A stretch of 64,000 nucleotides of DNA from Actinomadura sp. WMMA1423 (GTDB taxonomy: Bacteria; Actinomycetota; Actinomycetes; Streptosporangiales; Streptosporangiaceae): contig NZ_CP041244.1 in assembly GCF_006547145.1 (NCBI RefSeq), positions 310,001-374,000 on the forward strand, given 5' to 3'. A model generated the notes under the pieces. It was not told the DNA's origin and made no database searches. It saw only the letters and a list, made by a program, of their open reading frames with translations. How positions within the stretch are numbered: the first letter of the stretch is position 1; every line of letters starts with the position of its first letter. Of the stretch, positions 17,763-26,051 are shown piece after piece. The position numbers and the translations under genes are program-made.

Positions 17763-18202
17763 CGGCACCCGAGAACGAGGTCGTCGACAGCCCCACCCCC
17801 TGGGTGGCCGACCACATCCGCGCCTACCTCGAAACCGGCGGCGTCCAGGGCCATCTCTACCAGGGCCTGCCGACGCTGCTGCTCACCACGCGGGGCCGCC
17901 GGTCCGGCAGGCTGCGCCGCACCGCGCTGATCTACGGCCGGGACCAGGACCGCCACCTGCTGGTGGCCTCCAACGCCGGAGCCGCCCGGCACCCCGCCTG
18001 GTACCTCAACCTCACCGCGGATCCGCACGTGACCGTGCAGGTCGGGGCCGGCACCTTCACCGCGCGGGCGCGCACCGCAATTCCGTTGGAGAAGCCGCCG
18101 CTGTGGGCCCTGATGACCGCGATCTTCCCCCTCTACGACCGCTATCAGGCCGCTTCCGAGCGCGAGATTCCGGTGGTGATCCTGGAGGGTGCCGCGCCCT
18201 GA
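17759..18202 (+). CDS. Nitroreductase/deazaflavin (F420)-dependent oxidoreductase, DDN-like
   Basis: A 147-residue member of the DDN/Rv3547 family, split-barrel proteins that bind F420 or FMN. The signature is clear: LLTTRGRRSGRLRRTALIY (residues 41-59) followed by LLVASNAGAARHPAWYLNLT (about 67-86). GTG 17759 is preceded by GGGAGGAGG and overlaps the stop of a small upstream frame. Divergent from a MarR regulator across probable operators. Family members reduce quinones, nitroimidazoles or other electrophiles; the physiological substrate here is unknown. Confidence 0.88.
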   Translation: MTAPENEVVDSPTPWVADHIRAYLETGGVQGHLYQGLPTLLLTTRGRRSGRLRRTALIYGRDQDRHLLVASNAGAARHPAWYLNLTADPHVTVQVGAGTFTARARTAIPLEKPPLWALMTAIFPLYDRYQAASEREIPVVILEGAAP

Positions 18203-18238
18203 CCCCGCCGCCGTCCTCGACGGCGGCGGACCGGGGTC
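18201..18238. terminator. Bidirectional terminator
   Basis: Stem CGCCGCCGTC/GACGGCGGCG (18206-18215 and 18219-18228) with a 3-base loop, extended by GACCCC/GGGGTC at the base. It lies between convergent genes and partly overlaps the stop of the serine hydrolase. Confidence 0.65.
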
Positions 18239-19520
18239 ACCCGGCGCACAGGGCGTGGTCGACCAGCGTGTCCAGCGCGCGGCCGGTGCGCTGCTCGGCC
18301 TCCAGGTCGCCGGGTGACCGGGAGGTCGCCGAGACCACCACGCTGCGGCGGCCGTCGGCGGTGACGCCCGGCCGCGTCCGGTAGCCGCTGTCGTCTCCGC
18401 CGTGGCTCCAGTAACCGCCGCCGCAGGACAGCGGCCGGTACACCAGGCCCAGGCCGTAGCGTGCTCCGGGGCTTCCCATCATCCGCAGCTCCTCGGCCGG
18501 GACCGTCCTTTGCATCTCGGCCAGTTGCGCCGGGGCGAGCAGCCGGCCGCCCACGAGCGCGCGGAAGAAGCGGCCCAGGTCGTCGGTCGTACTGATCATG
18601 GCGCCGGCGGCGTCGCCCAGGGTCTGGTTCTGGACGGTGACGTCGGTGAGCGGACCGTCCGGCGCGAACCGCTGGTAGGCCCTGGCGTGCGGTTCGGGCA
18701 CGTGCGGATCGGTCCCCGGCGCGCTGGTCCGGGTGAGGCCCAGGGGGACGAGGATGCGCCGCCGGACCTCTTCCTGCCAGGTGTGTCCGGTGACCCGATG
18801 GATGATCATCCCGGCGAGGACGTAGTTGGTGTTCGAGTAGCTCCAGCCCTTCCCGGCCGCGAAGAGGGGCCGGTGGCGCATGGCCAGTGCGATGAGCTGC
18901 TCGGGGCGCCAGGTCCGCAGTCGCTCCTTCTCCCATTGCCGCGGGTTCACGGCCGGCCTCGCCAGGTAGTTGTAGAGGCCGCTGGTGTGCTGGAGGAGCT
19001 GCCTGACGGTGACCTTGCGACCGTCGTTGCCATGGCCGTGGACGACGCCCGGCAGCCATCTGTCCACGGTGTCGTCGAGCGACAGCCTTCCCTCGCCGGC
19101 CAGTTGCAGCACCACGCCGGCGGTGAACGTCTTCGTGGCGCTGCCGATCCGGAAGCGGGCATCCGGCGGCACGGGCCTGCGCGTCGTGAGGTCGGCGACG
19201 CCGCCGCGGGCCAGCAGGCGCTCCGGTGAGCCCACCGCGGCGAGCACTCCCACGACACCGGTCGCGTGTACGGCGTCCACATCGCGCTGCAGCTGCGCCT
19301 GACCGTACCCGTGTCCGGTTCGTCCGTGGCGCGCTCCGAGCGGTCCCGGAGGGTCGGCGGCCCAGACCGCGGCGGTGACGGTCGCGGCGACCAGCACCGC
19401 GGCCGATCCGGCGACGGCGGTCGTGACCCGCCTGTCTCTGGGGCGGGGCCTCGCGCCCCGGTGAGGGGGACGAGGTCGGTCGGCTTCGGACCGGTCTGGA
19501 CTTCCAGGGTTGCGTGGCAC
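18237..19520 (-). CDS. Membrane-anchored class C-type serine hydrolase (beta-lactamase/D-Ala-D-Ala carboxypeptidase family)
   Basis: A 427-residue penicillin-binding-fold serine hydrolase. A proline/arginine-rich cytoplasmic tail of about 32 residues is followed by one hydrophobic segment (about 33-54), so it is a signal-anchored or exported protein. Active-site motifs: SATK (Ser127-Lys130), YSN (228-230) and HGG in WSHGGDDSGY near residue 370. GTG start at 19520. It shares its layout and a C-terminal DHALCAG with the protein at 51961-53142, so the two are paralogues. It faces the two-component system at 19665 and may respond with it to envelope stress. Confidence 0.87.
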   Translation of the reverse strand: MPRNPGSPDRSEADRPRPPHRGARPRPRDRRVTTAVAGSAAVLVAATVTAAVWAADPPGPLGARHGRTGHGYGQAQLQRDVDAVHATGVVGVLAAVGSPERLLARGGVADLTTRRPVPPDARFRIGSATKTFTAGVVLQLAGEGRLSLDDTVDRWLPGVVHGHGNDGRKVTVRQLLQHTSGLYNYLARPAVNPRQWEKERLRTWRPEQLIALAMRHRPLFAAGKGWSYSNTNYVLAGMIIHRVTGHTWQEEVRRRILVPLGLTRTSAPGTDPHVPEPHARAYQRFAPDGPLTDVTVQNQTLGDAAGAMISTTDDLGRFFRALVGGRLLAPAQLAEMQRTVPAEELRMMGSPGARYGLGLVYRPLSCGGGYWSHGGDDSGYRTRPGVTADGRRSVVVSATSRSPGDLEAEQRTGRALDTLVDHALCAG

Positions 19521-19573
19521 AGGCCCTCCTCGGTCATGCGGTGTTCGGGCTTGACCGGTAGTCGACCGCCACG

Positions 19574-19618
19574 GCGGTTACCGGGCGGGAACGAACGCTG
19601 TAACCGCGCTGTAACCGC
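19574..19618 (+). promoter_or_regulatory. OmpR-type direct-repeat operator
   Basis: Perfect tandem duplication of GCTGTAACCGC at 19597-19607 and 19608-19618 (11-bp period, one helical turn), with an inverted GCGGTTAC at 19574-19581. Eleven-bp direct repeats are the usual binding site for OmpR/PhoB-type response regulators; the regulator gene starts 47 bp downstream, and the serine hydrolase gene starts 54 bp away on the other side. Confidence 0.6.
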
Positions 19619-19664
19619 TTCCTGCGCGATGCTGGAGCCCGTTCCGGCGGCAGGGGGATGGACG

Positions 19665-20318
19665 ATGCGCGTGCTGGTAGTCGAGGACCACCATGGGCTC
19701 GCCGAGACGCTGGCGGCCGGGCTCCGCCGCGAGGGGATGGCGGTCGACGTCGTGTCGGACGGCGCGGCCGCGCTGGAGCGGACGGCGGTCAACCGCTACG
19801 AGGTCGTCGTCCTCGACCGCGACCTTCCCGTCCTGCACGGTGACGAGGTCTGCCGGTCCTTGACGGCCGGAGGCTATCCGGCGCGGGTGCTCATGCTGAC
19901 CGCCGCGGCCGCGATCGAGGACCGGGTGGACGGCCTGAGCTCCGGCGCCGACGACTACCTGCCCAAGCCGTTCGCGTTCGCCGAACTGGTCGCGCGGGTC
20001 CGGGCGCTGGCCCGGCGATCGCAGCCGGCGCTGCCTCCGGTGCTGGTGCGCGGCGACCTCAGGCTCGACCCCGGGCGGCGGGTGGCGACGCGGGCCGGCC
20101 GGAGGCTCGAACTGAGCCCGAAGGAGTTCACCGTGCTGGAGTTGCTGCTGGCCGCCCAGGGCAGGGTCGTCTCCGCCGAAGAACTCCTGGAGCGGGCGTG
20201 GGACGAGGCCGCCGATCCGTTCACCGGCACGGTCAAGGTGACGATCAGCCGGCTCCGCCGCAGGCTCGGCGATCCGCCGGTGATCGAGACCCTGCCCCAG
20301 GCGGGCTACCGGATCTGA
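19665..20318 (+). CDS. Two-component response regulator, OmpR/PhoB family
   Basis: A 217-residue response regulator. The receiver domain (1-115) has acidic pocket ED at 7-8, phosphoacceptor Asp51 in VVVLDRDLP, and Lys in LPKPFAFAEL near 102. The C-terminal winged helix (about 125-217) ends in VTISRLRRRLGDPPVIET. ATG 19665 was chosen to match the family N-terminus MRVLVVEDHH; the frame is open far upstream. Its stop overlaps the kinase start (TGATG), giving a coupled pair. Confidence 0.92.
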   Translation: MRVLVVEDHHGLAETLAAGLRREGMAVDVVSDGAAALERTAVNRYEVVVLDRDLPVLHGDEVCRSLTAGGYPARVLMLTAAAAIEDRVDGLSSGADDYLPKPFAFAELVARVRALARRSQPALPPVLVRGDLRLDPGRRVATRAGRRLELSPKEFTVLELLLAAQGRVVSAEELLERAWDEAADPFTGTVKVTISRLRRRLGDPPVIETLPQAGYRI

Positions 20319-21550
20319 TGGGCACCGGGGATCCGGCACGCGCGAACCGGGTGCGGGGGCGCCGGCGATGGACGATCCGGCTGCGGCTGACCCTGCTGTA
20401 CGGGGCGCTGTTCCTGGGGACCGGCGTGCTGCTGCTGGCCGTCACCTACGTGCTGACGGCTCACTCGTTGCCGTTCAACCCCGTCCGTCCTTCGCCGCCG
20501 CCTCGGCCGGCCGGGCCGGTCGACGGGCCGCCGGTTCCGGGCGTCTCCGTCCCGAGCCTGGACCTGGACGACCGGTTGGGCCGCCAGCGGGCCGAGGACC
20601 TGCGGCGGCTCCTGGTGGCGTCGGGCCTGGCGTTGGTGATGATGACGTTCGTGTCGGTCTGGCTCGGCTGGCTGACGGCGGGGCGCGCGCTTCGCCCGCT
20701 GCGGGCGATGACGGCGACGGCGCGGGAGATCTCGGCGCGCAACCTGCACCAGCGCCTCGACGTACGCGGCCCCGACGATGAGATCAAGAACCTGGCCGAC
20801 ACCTTCGACGGCCTCCTCGGCCGGCTGGAGGCCGCGTTCGAGGCGCAGCGGGCCTTCGTGGCCAACGCCTCCCACGAGCTCCGGACGCCGTTGACGTTCG
20901 AGCGGAGCCTGCTGGAGGTCGCGCTGGCCGATCCGGACGCGTCGGCCGCCGACCTGCGAGCCGCGTGCCGGCAGGTGCTGGCCGGCAACCGGCACCAGGA
21001 ACGTCTGATCGAGGCGCTTCTCACCCTGGCCCGGAGCCAGCGAGGGCTGGACCGCGCTCAGGACACGGATCTGGCGGTGATCGCCGCCGGCGTCGTCGAG
21101 TCCGCGCACGCGGCCGCCGCCGCCTGCGGGATACGGATCGAGCCGGATCTGGACCGCGCCGTTGCGCCGGGTGATCCGCATCTGGTGGAGCGCCTCTTGA
21201 CCAACCTCGTGGACAACGCCGTACGCCACAACGTGCCCGGCGGGCGGGTGAGCGTCTGGACCGGCGCGCACGCCGGGCGGCCGGCGCTGCGCGTCGCCAA
21301 TACCGGGCCTGCCGTTCCGCCTGGGCAGGTCGACGAGATCCTCCAGCCCTTCCGGCGGCTGGACGGTACCCGGACCGGTGACGGCGAAGGCCTGGGGCTC
21401 GGGCTGTCCATCGTCGCGGCGATCGCCACCGCGCACGGGGCGGACCTCGGCGTGCGTCCCCGGCCGGAGGGCGGGCTCGACATCCGCGTCGTCTTCCGGC
21501 CCGACGCACTCACCGGCGAGGAGTCCGGCGACCCGCTCCAGCCGCGATGA
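20318..21550 (+). CDS. Sensor histidine kinase
   Basis: A 410-residue membrane kinase. TM1 at about residues 20-45, a short Pro-rich extracellular loop (RPSPPPRPAGPVDG, about 50-80), TM2 near 100-120, then HAMP, HisKA with the phosphorylated His186 in ASHELRTPL, and HATPase with N-box DNAVRHN and G-boxes ending in GEGLGLGLSIV. ATG 20318 overlaps the regulator stop by 1 bp. The small sensor loop suggests detection at or in the membrane. The signal is unknown; the neighbouring serine hydrolase and the operator repeat hint at envelope control. Confidence 0.9.
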   Translation: MGTGDPARANRVRGRRRWTIRLRLTLLYGALFLGTGVLLLAVTYVLTAHSLPFNPVRPSPPPRPAGPVDGPPVPGVSVPSLDLDDRLGRQRAEDLRRLLVASGLALVMMTFVSVWLGWLTAGRALRPLRAMTATAREISARNLHQRLDVRGPDDEIKNLADTFDGLLGRLEAAFEAQRAFVANASHELRTPLTFERSLLEVALADPDASAADLRAACRQVLAGNRHQERLIEALLTLARSQRGLDRAQDTDLAVIAAGVVESAHAAAAACGIRIEPDLDRAVAPGDPHLVERLLTNLVDNAVRHNVPGGRVSVWTGAHAGRPALRVANTGPAVPPGQVDEILQPFRRLDGTRTGDGEGLGLGLSIVAAIATAHGADLGVRPRPEGGLDIRVVFRPDALTGEESGDPLQPR

Positions 21551-21553
21551 GCC

Positions 21554-21572
21554 CGGTCCGGAGGCCGGACCG
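21554..21572. terminator. Short terminator hairpin
   Basis: Perfect 8-bp stem CGGTCCGG/CCGGACCG with loop AGG, just after the kinase stop and before the convergent TetR gene. It has no T-run. Confidence 0.45.
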
Positions 21573-21623
21573 CGGGCGACGCGCCACAGCCGACCGCCGG
21601 TGCACGGCGAGACCGCGGCGGTG

Positions 21624-22181
21624 TCAGATCATGCCGTGGCGGACGATCGCGAGCAGGCGGCGGACCTGGCCGGGGTCGGTGCACGAGGTGGCGATCGCGT
21701 GGGCCAGCGTCAGCACCTCGGCCACGGTGAGGTCGTCGCGGACGGCGCCCGCCCGCTGCGCCCCGGTGAGCAGTTCCCGCGCGGTGGAGGTCAGCGCGGC
21801 GTGCCAGCGCTCGAACTGCTCGGTGCGCCGCGCGTCGTCGCCGCCCGCTCCGGCGAAGGCCGGGGCCCGCCCGGTCGCGACGTGGACGGCGAAGGACTCC
21901 AGCCAGGTGTGGAGCGCCTCCCCCGCTTCGGCTTCGGCCGCGAGGGCCTCGCCCTGCCCGCACAGGGCGGCGACCTCGTCGGCGTAGACGGCGGCGAGCA
22001 GGTCGTCGCGGGTCGGGAAGTGCCGGTAGAGGGTCGCGTTGCCGACGCCCGCGCGCTTGGCGACCTCGTCCAGGGGCGCGCCGGGGCCCCGCTCGTCGAA
22101 CAGCTCCCTGGCGGCGGCGACGAGCAGCCGGGCGTTGCGCTCGGCGTCGGCGCGGCGCCCCCGGCCGGAGGCGGCGGTCAT
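21624..22181 (-). CDS. TetR/AcrR family transcriptional regulator
   Basis: A 185-residue TetR-type repressor; HTH at about residues 10-55 with VAKRAGVGNATLYRHFPTRDDL, and a C-terminal SbtR-like helical domain (LLTGAQRAGAVRDDLTVAEVL). ATG 22181. It is divergent from the SnoaL-like gene at 22280, with two CGGGGA-N2-TCCCCG palindromes in the 98-bp gap. It therefore probably represses itself and that gene. Confidence 0.85.
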   Translation of the reverse strand: MTAASGRGRRADAERNARLLVAAARELFDERGPGAPLDEVAKRAGVGNATLYRHFPTRDDLLAAVYADEVAALCGQGEALAAEAEAGEALHTWLESFAVHVATGRAPAFAGAGGDDARRTEQFERWHAALTSTARELLTGAQRAGAVRDDLTVAEVLTLAHAIATSCTDPGQVRRLLAIVRHGMI

Positions 22182-22202
22182 CCGGGCTCCCTGGTTGTCG
22201 AA

Positions 22203-22252
22203 CGGGGACCTCCCCGGTTAGCCTAGCGGAGCATTAAACGGGGACTTCCCCG
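22203..22252. promoter_or_regulatory. Two TetR operators
   Basis: CGGGGACCTCCCCG (22203-22216) and CGGGGACTTCCCCG (22239-22252) are the same palindrome with identical six-base arms and a 2-base spacer, centred 36 bp apart between the TetR gene and the SnoaL-like gene. Confidence 0.68.
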
Positions 22253-22279
22253 CTTAGTGCTCACCCCTGAGGAGGAGCG

Positions 22280-22687
22280 ATGGCGTTCACCGCCGAGGAC
22301 CGCACCGAGATCACCGAGCTGATCTCGATGCACGGCCACCTGTGCGACAGCGGGGAGCTGGACCGCCTGGACGAGCTGTTCACCCCCGACGTCGTCTGCG
22401 ACGTCGGCGACCTCGGGCAGGAGCCCCTGGTCGGCTTGGCCGCGTGCGTCGCCGCCGGACGGGCGCTCGGCGAGCTGAACCCGGTCGGGCACCACGTCAC
22501 CAACGTCGTCCTCACCGAGGCCGCGGGCGGCCGGGTGCACGCGCGGTCCAAGGGGCTCGGCGTCAGCGCCGACGGCTCCGTCGGCAGCGTGACCTACGAG
22601 GACGTCCTCGTCCGCACCCCGGGCGGCTGGCGTATCAGCCACCGCACAATTCGCGCGCACCGCACTCCCCTGGGCGGACGCCTGTGA
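22280..22687 (+). CDS. SnoaL-like (NTF2 fold) protein
   Basis: A 135-residue cone-shaped NTF2-fold protein of the SnoaL_4/ketosteroid-isomerase group: DRTEITELISMHGHLCDSG, LDELFTPDVVCDVGD and the C-terminal strand GGWRISHRTIRAHRTPL are typical. ATG 22280 has CTGAGGAGGAG upstream. It is the apparent single target of the divergent TetR. Family members are isomerases, dehydratases or binding proteins; no catalytic set can be assigned with confidence. Confidence 0.8.
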   Translation: MAFTAEDRTEITELISMHGHLCDSGELDRLDELFTPDVVCDVGDLGQEPLVGLAACVAAGRALGELNPVGHHVTNVVLTEAAGGRVHARSKGLGVSADGSVGSVTYEDVLVRTPGGWRISHRTIRAHRTPLGGRL

Positions 22688-22725
22688 CTCGCCGAGGGTC
22701 CCGGGATCGTCCCCATCCGGCGAGT

Positions 22726-23970
22726 TCACGAGCTTGGTCGCGCCTGGCGGCGGTGACCCCTCAGCCGTGGTCGCCGGTCCTTCCCGGTGGCGACGGCGGA
22801 GGCGGAGAGCAACGTCGCGGCGGTGAGGCCGCCCCAGAGGGCGGCGGGGCCGCGGGCGGCGAGAGCGGTGATGACCGCCGGAGAGACGGCGAGGCCGAAG
22901 CCGGTGGAGAGCTGGAACCGGGCGAGGGCGCGTCCGAGGACGCGGGCCGGGGCGAGTGCGGTGACCAGCGCGGTGGCGCTGCCGGCGTAGATGATCTCGC
23001 CGAGGGTGCAGACCACCGACACCGCGGCGACGGCCGGCGGCCCCCAGCGGTGTCCCAGCGAGGCGGCCGCGAGGAAGCCGAGGTAGGACGCGGCGATCAC
23101 CACGCCGGACAGGGCCAGCACGGTCCGCCGGGAGAAGCGGGCCATCAGGACGGTGACCGGCACCTGGAGGGCGACGACGAGCGCCGTGTTGGCCACGAAG
23201 ACGGCCGCCGGCCATACCGGTGACGCGTGGAACCGCGTCACCAGGACCAGCGGGATCGCGATCTCGGGGACGTTGAGGCAGAAGACGTAGACCACGTTGG
23301 CGGCGAGCAGCGCGAGCATGCGGGGCGCGGGCTCGCCGTCCCGGTCCCCGGGCGGGGCGGTCCCGGCCGGACGCGCGTGCGCGTGCACCGACCACGCCAG
23401 GGCGGCCGCGGCGAGATACGCGAGTGCGGTGGCGACCGCCAGCGCCCGCAGCGCGGTGGCGCCTCCCGCCAGGCACACGGCGGCCAGGAGTGCTCCGACG
23501 CCCAGGGCGGCGTTGCGCAGGGCGCGGGCCGCGGCGAGGGCGGTGTCGCGTTCCCGGCCGTGGGCGACCGTGGCCACGAGCGCGGCGTGGGCGGCGGGCC
23601 ATGCCTGGTTGCCGATGCCGAGGAAGAGCGCCGCCGCCGCGAAGAGCCGGACGTGCCCGGCCGGGGCGGCCAGCAGCAGCGCCACGCCCAGCACACGCAC
23701 CAGCATCGACGCCGCCACGACGGTGCTGCGTGCGCCGCGGTCCAGCCATCGGCCCACCGCGGGCATGCACGCCAGGCCCGCGACGATGCCGACCGTCATG
23801 GCGGTGCCGGTGGCCGGCGCGGACAGCCTCAGGACCGTCACGCCGTAGAGCAGCAGAAAGGGGCGCAGGAGGCCCGTGCCGAGCGCGTCCACGGCCAGGG
23901 CGACGGCGTAGCGGGGGCCTCCGGAGACGCGGACGAGGGCGCGGGGCTGGATTCGGGTGGTGATCGCCAT
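22726..23970 (-). CDS. MFS transporter
   Basis: A 414-residue membrane protein with about 12 hydrophobic segments and a MFS_1 layout; GRWLDRGARSTVVAAS is the loop 2-3 motif. I chose ATG 23970 (MAITTRIQPRALVRVSGGPRY...) although the frame is open much further upstream, because the upstream part covers the divergent regulator gene on the other strand. Divergent from an ArsR/DUF5937 regulator with a 23-bp inverted repeat between. The cargo is unknown, probably a drug or metabolite. Confidence 0.85.
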   Translation of the reverse strand: MAITTRIQPRALVRVSGGPRYAVALAVDALGTGLLRPFLLLYGVTVLRLSAPATGTAMTVGIVAGLACMPAVGRWLDRGARSTVVAASMLVRVLGVALLLAAPAGHVRLFAAAALFLGIGNQAWPAAHAALVATVAHGRERDTALAAARALRNAALGVGALLAAVCLAGGATALRALAVATALAYLAAAALAWSVHAHARPAGTAPPGDRDGEPAPRMLALLAANVVYVFCLNVPEIAIPLVLVTRFHASPVWPAAVFVANTALVVALQVPVTVLMARFSRRTVLALSGVVIAASYLGFLAAASLGHRWGPPAVAAVSVVCTLGEIIYAGSATALVTALAPARVLGRALARFQLSTGFGLAVSPAVITALAARGPAALWGGLTAATLLSASAVATGKDRRPRLRGHRRQARPSS

Positions 23971-24010
23971 GACGTCAGACGGTGCGGCCGGCCGCCGGGG
24001 CGGGGCACGT

Positions 24011-24033
24011 CGATTGACGCGCATCGTCAATCG
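24011..24033. promoter_or_regulatory. Operator between MFS and ArsR-like genes
   Basis: Inverted repeat CGATTGACG-cgcat-CGTCAATCG, nine-base arms, 5-base spacer, in the 102-bp divergent gap. Probable site for the ArsR-like regulator. Confidence 0.6.
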
Positions 24034-24072
24034 AGGCCGTCGCCGTGTGGTCCGGGCGGTGATGATGGGGAG

Positions 24073-25158
24073 GTGACGTTGAGGATCGACACCAGCGGTC
24101 TGCCGTCCGAGCGGGTGCGGTTCGCCGCCTCCCCGCTGGCCGAGCTGACCGCGATGCTGCACGTGCTGGCCGAGCCCGGTCACCATCCGCGGTTCGCCGG
24201 CTGGGCGGCGGACGTCTGGGCCGGGCTGCGTCCGGAGCTGTCCGAGCGGCTCAGGGAGGCGGAGTTCCTGTGGCGCTCCTCCCAGGCCGACTTCCTGATC
24301 CCCGCGCGGCCGCGGCAGACCCTCGCCGAGGAACTGGACGACGTGGACCGTATCGACGACGACACGTACGTGACCGCCGCGCTCGTCACCACGTGCGGCA
24401 GCGACCGGGTCCGTTTCCGCGGGGCGTCGCCGCTCACCGACACGGCGGCGCGCGAGCGGGCCCTGGACGTGGCCCAGGCCCGCGGCGCGCTGCAGGAGGC
24501 CTTCGCCGAACGGCTGCTCGCGGACCCGGCCGCGGTGCGGGCGCGGGTGCGCCGCACCCTCGAACTCTGCGCCGGGGCCTTCTTCGACGGCGCCTGGGCG
24601 AGCGTCGCGGGGCGGCTCGCCGCCGATCTGCGGCTGAAGAACGAACTGCTCAGGCGCCGCGGCGCCGGGGCGGCGCTCGCCTCGGTCTCCGGCGCGGTCA
24701 CCCTGTCGCCGGACGGCGACCGCATCATCGTGGACAAGGTGCAGGACAAGTCGACCGCCGCCCACGGCGCCGGGGTCACCTTCATCCCCAGCGTCTTCGG
24801 GCGCCCCCACCTGGTGGCGGTCCACGCGCCCGGGTGGCATCCGGTGGTGCAGTACCCGGTCGCCGAGCCGGGTCCGTCGGAGCCGGTCCCCCTGGAGACG
24901 GTCTCCCTCCGGCTGGAGGCGCTCGCGCACCCGGTGAGGCTGCGGCTGCTGCGCACCCTGGCCCGCGGCCCGCACACCACCAGCGAGCTGGCGCACTTCT
25001 GGGAACTCTCACCTCCGGAGGTGTCCCGCCACCTCGCCGTCCTGCGCCGCGCGGGACTGCTCTCGGCCCGGCGGCAGGGGCGCTACGTCCGCTACACCCT
25101 CAATCTGGATGATCTTTCGTCGGTGGGCGCCGACCTGCTGGCGGCCGTCCTGCGCTGA
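24073..25158 (+). CDS. DUF5937/ArsR-type winged-helix transcriptional regulator
   Basis: A 361-residue regulator starting at GTG 24073 with GGGGAG upstream. The long N-terminal part (about 1-265) matches the actinobacterial DUF5937 region (FAASPLAELTAMLHVLAEP and later SGAVTLSPDGDRIIV). The C-terminal 80 residues are an ArsR-type winged helix: ALAHPVRLRLLRTLARGP and TSELAHFWELSPPEVSRHLA. It is divergent from the MFS exporter, which it probably controls. Its last 59 bp overlap the convergent CPBP protease gene. Confidence 0.84.
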   Translation: MTLRIDTSGLPSERVRFAASPLAELTAMLHVLAEPGHHPRFAGWAADVWAGLRPELSERLREAEFLWRSSQADFLIPARPRQTLAEELDDVDRIDDDTYVTAALVTTCGSDRVRFRGASPLTDTAARERALDVAQARGALQEAFAERLLADPAAVRARVRRTLELCAGAFFDGAWASVAGRLAADLRLKNELLRRRGAGAALASVSGAVTLSPDGDRIIVDKVQDKSTAAHGAGVTFIPSVFGRPHLVAVHAPGWHPVVQYPVAEPGPSEPVPLETVSLRLEALAHPVRLRLLRTLARGPHTTSELAHFWELSPPEVSRHLAVLRRAGLLSARRQGRYVRYTLNLDDLSSVGADLLAAVLR

Positions 25159-25939
25159 CCGGCCGGCGCGGGCGGCGGATCAGGACGGCGGTGGCCACGA
25201 CCGCCTGGATCGCACCGTTGAGGAGCGCGGGGGCCGCGTGCTCGGTGAACCCCGGGATCACCGACTCCGTGACGTTCGCCAGGGCGTGGACGATCACCGC
25301 CGTGAGCATGATCCCGCCGGATCCCTCGACGATCCGGACGATGAGGATCCGCAGCGCGACCGTGCTGAGGAACTGGCCCGCGATCCACGGCGCGGAGCGG
25401 CCGCCCTGCGCCCAGCCGACGACGTGCCAGAGCGCCCAGACCACGCCTAGCAGCGCCCCGGCCCCGAGCGGCCCCCATCGGTCGCGCAGCGGCCGCAGCA
25501 GGTACCCGGTCCATCCCGCCTCCTCGGCGAACGCGGTGAGGAGGTAGACGGCGAACAGCACCGGGACGTCCGTGAGCGGCGAGTGCGGTCCGTCGAGCGG
25601 CACCCCCGTGAGCGGCGTCAGCCCGCAGACCAGCAGCGCGATCGCGGGGATCAGCAGCCAGGCCGGCAGCCACCAGAGCCTCCGCCCCGACCCCCGAGGC
25701 GAGAGGGTCCTGTTCACAAGGGCCCCGGCTCCGCGGCGGCCCTCCTCCCGCGAGACCAGCACCAGGGCCACCACGAGCGGGAGGACGAACTGGAACGCGC
25801 TCACCGGCATGTCCATGGGCAGCGCGCCCCGGCTGTCGACCAGCGCTCCCGCCGCCCAGAACGGCAGCGAGAGAGCGAACAGGAGCACCAGGAACACCAG
25901 CGGCGACCCCGCGGTCGCCGGGGCGGTACGAACGGCCAT
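25100..25939 (-). CDS. CPBP family intramembrane metalloprotease (CAAX protease/bacteriocin-processing)
   Basis: A 279-residue membrane protein with six to eight hydrophobic segments. The CPBP/Rce1 motifs are present: EE-xxx-R equivalent in FAEEAGWTGYLLRPL, WALWHVVGW, and HALANV. Family members cleave prenylated or membrane substrates or confer bacteriocin immunity. ATG 25939 was chosen over an in-frame start 36 bp upstream. Its 3' end runs antiparallel through the last 59 bp of the ArsR-like gene; both stops are the first in frame, so the overlap is real unless one gene is mis-sequenced. Confidence 0.84.
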   Translation of the reverse strand: MAVRTAPATAGSPLVFLVLLFALSLPFWAAGALVDSRGALPMDMPVSAFQFVLPLVVALVLVSREEGRRGAGALVNRTLSPRGSGRRLWWLPAWLLIPAIALLVCGLTPLTGVPLDGPHSPLTDVPVLFAVYLLTAFAEEAGWTGYLLRPLRDRWGPLGAGALLGVVWALWHVVGWAQGGRSAPWIAGQFLSTVALRILIVRIVEGSGGIMLTAVIVHALANVTESVIPGFTEHAAPALLNGAIQAVVATAVLIRRPRRPVSAGRPPAGRRPPTKDHPD

Positions 25940-26051
25940 GCCCTGGATTGTCCTGAAAGGCGCCCGAAGCGGCACAGGGCCGCCGGACCCGCTGCGAGGA
26001 ATCAGTGGCGAGCAGGCGCTCGCGTTCGGGGGTGCAGTGCCACCAGGCCGG

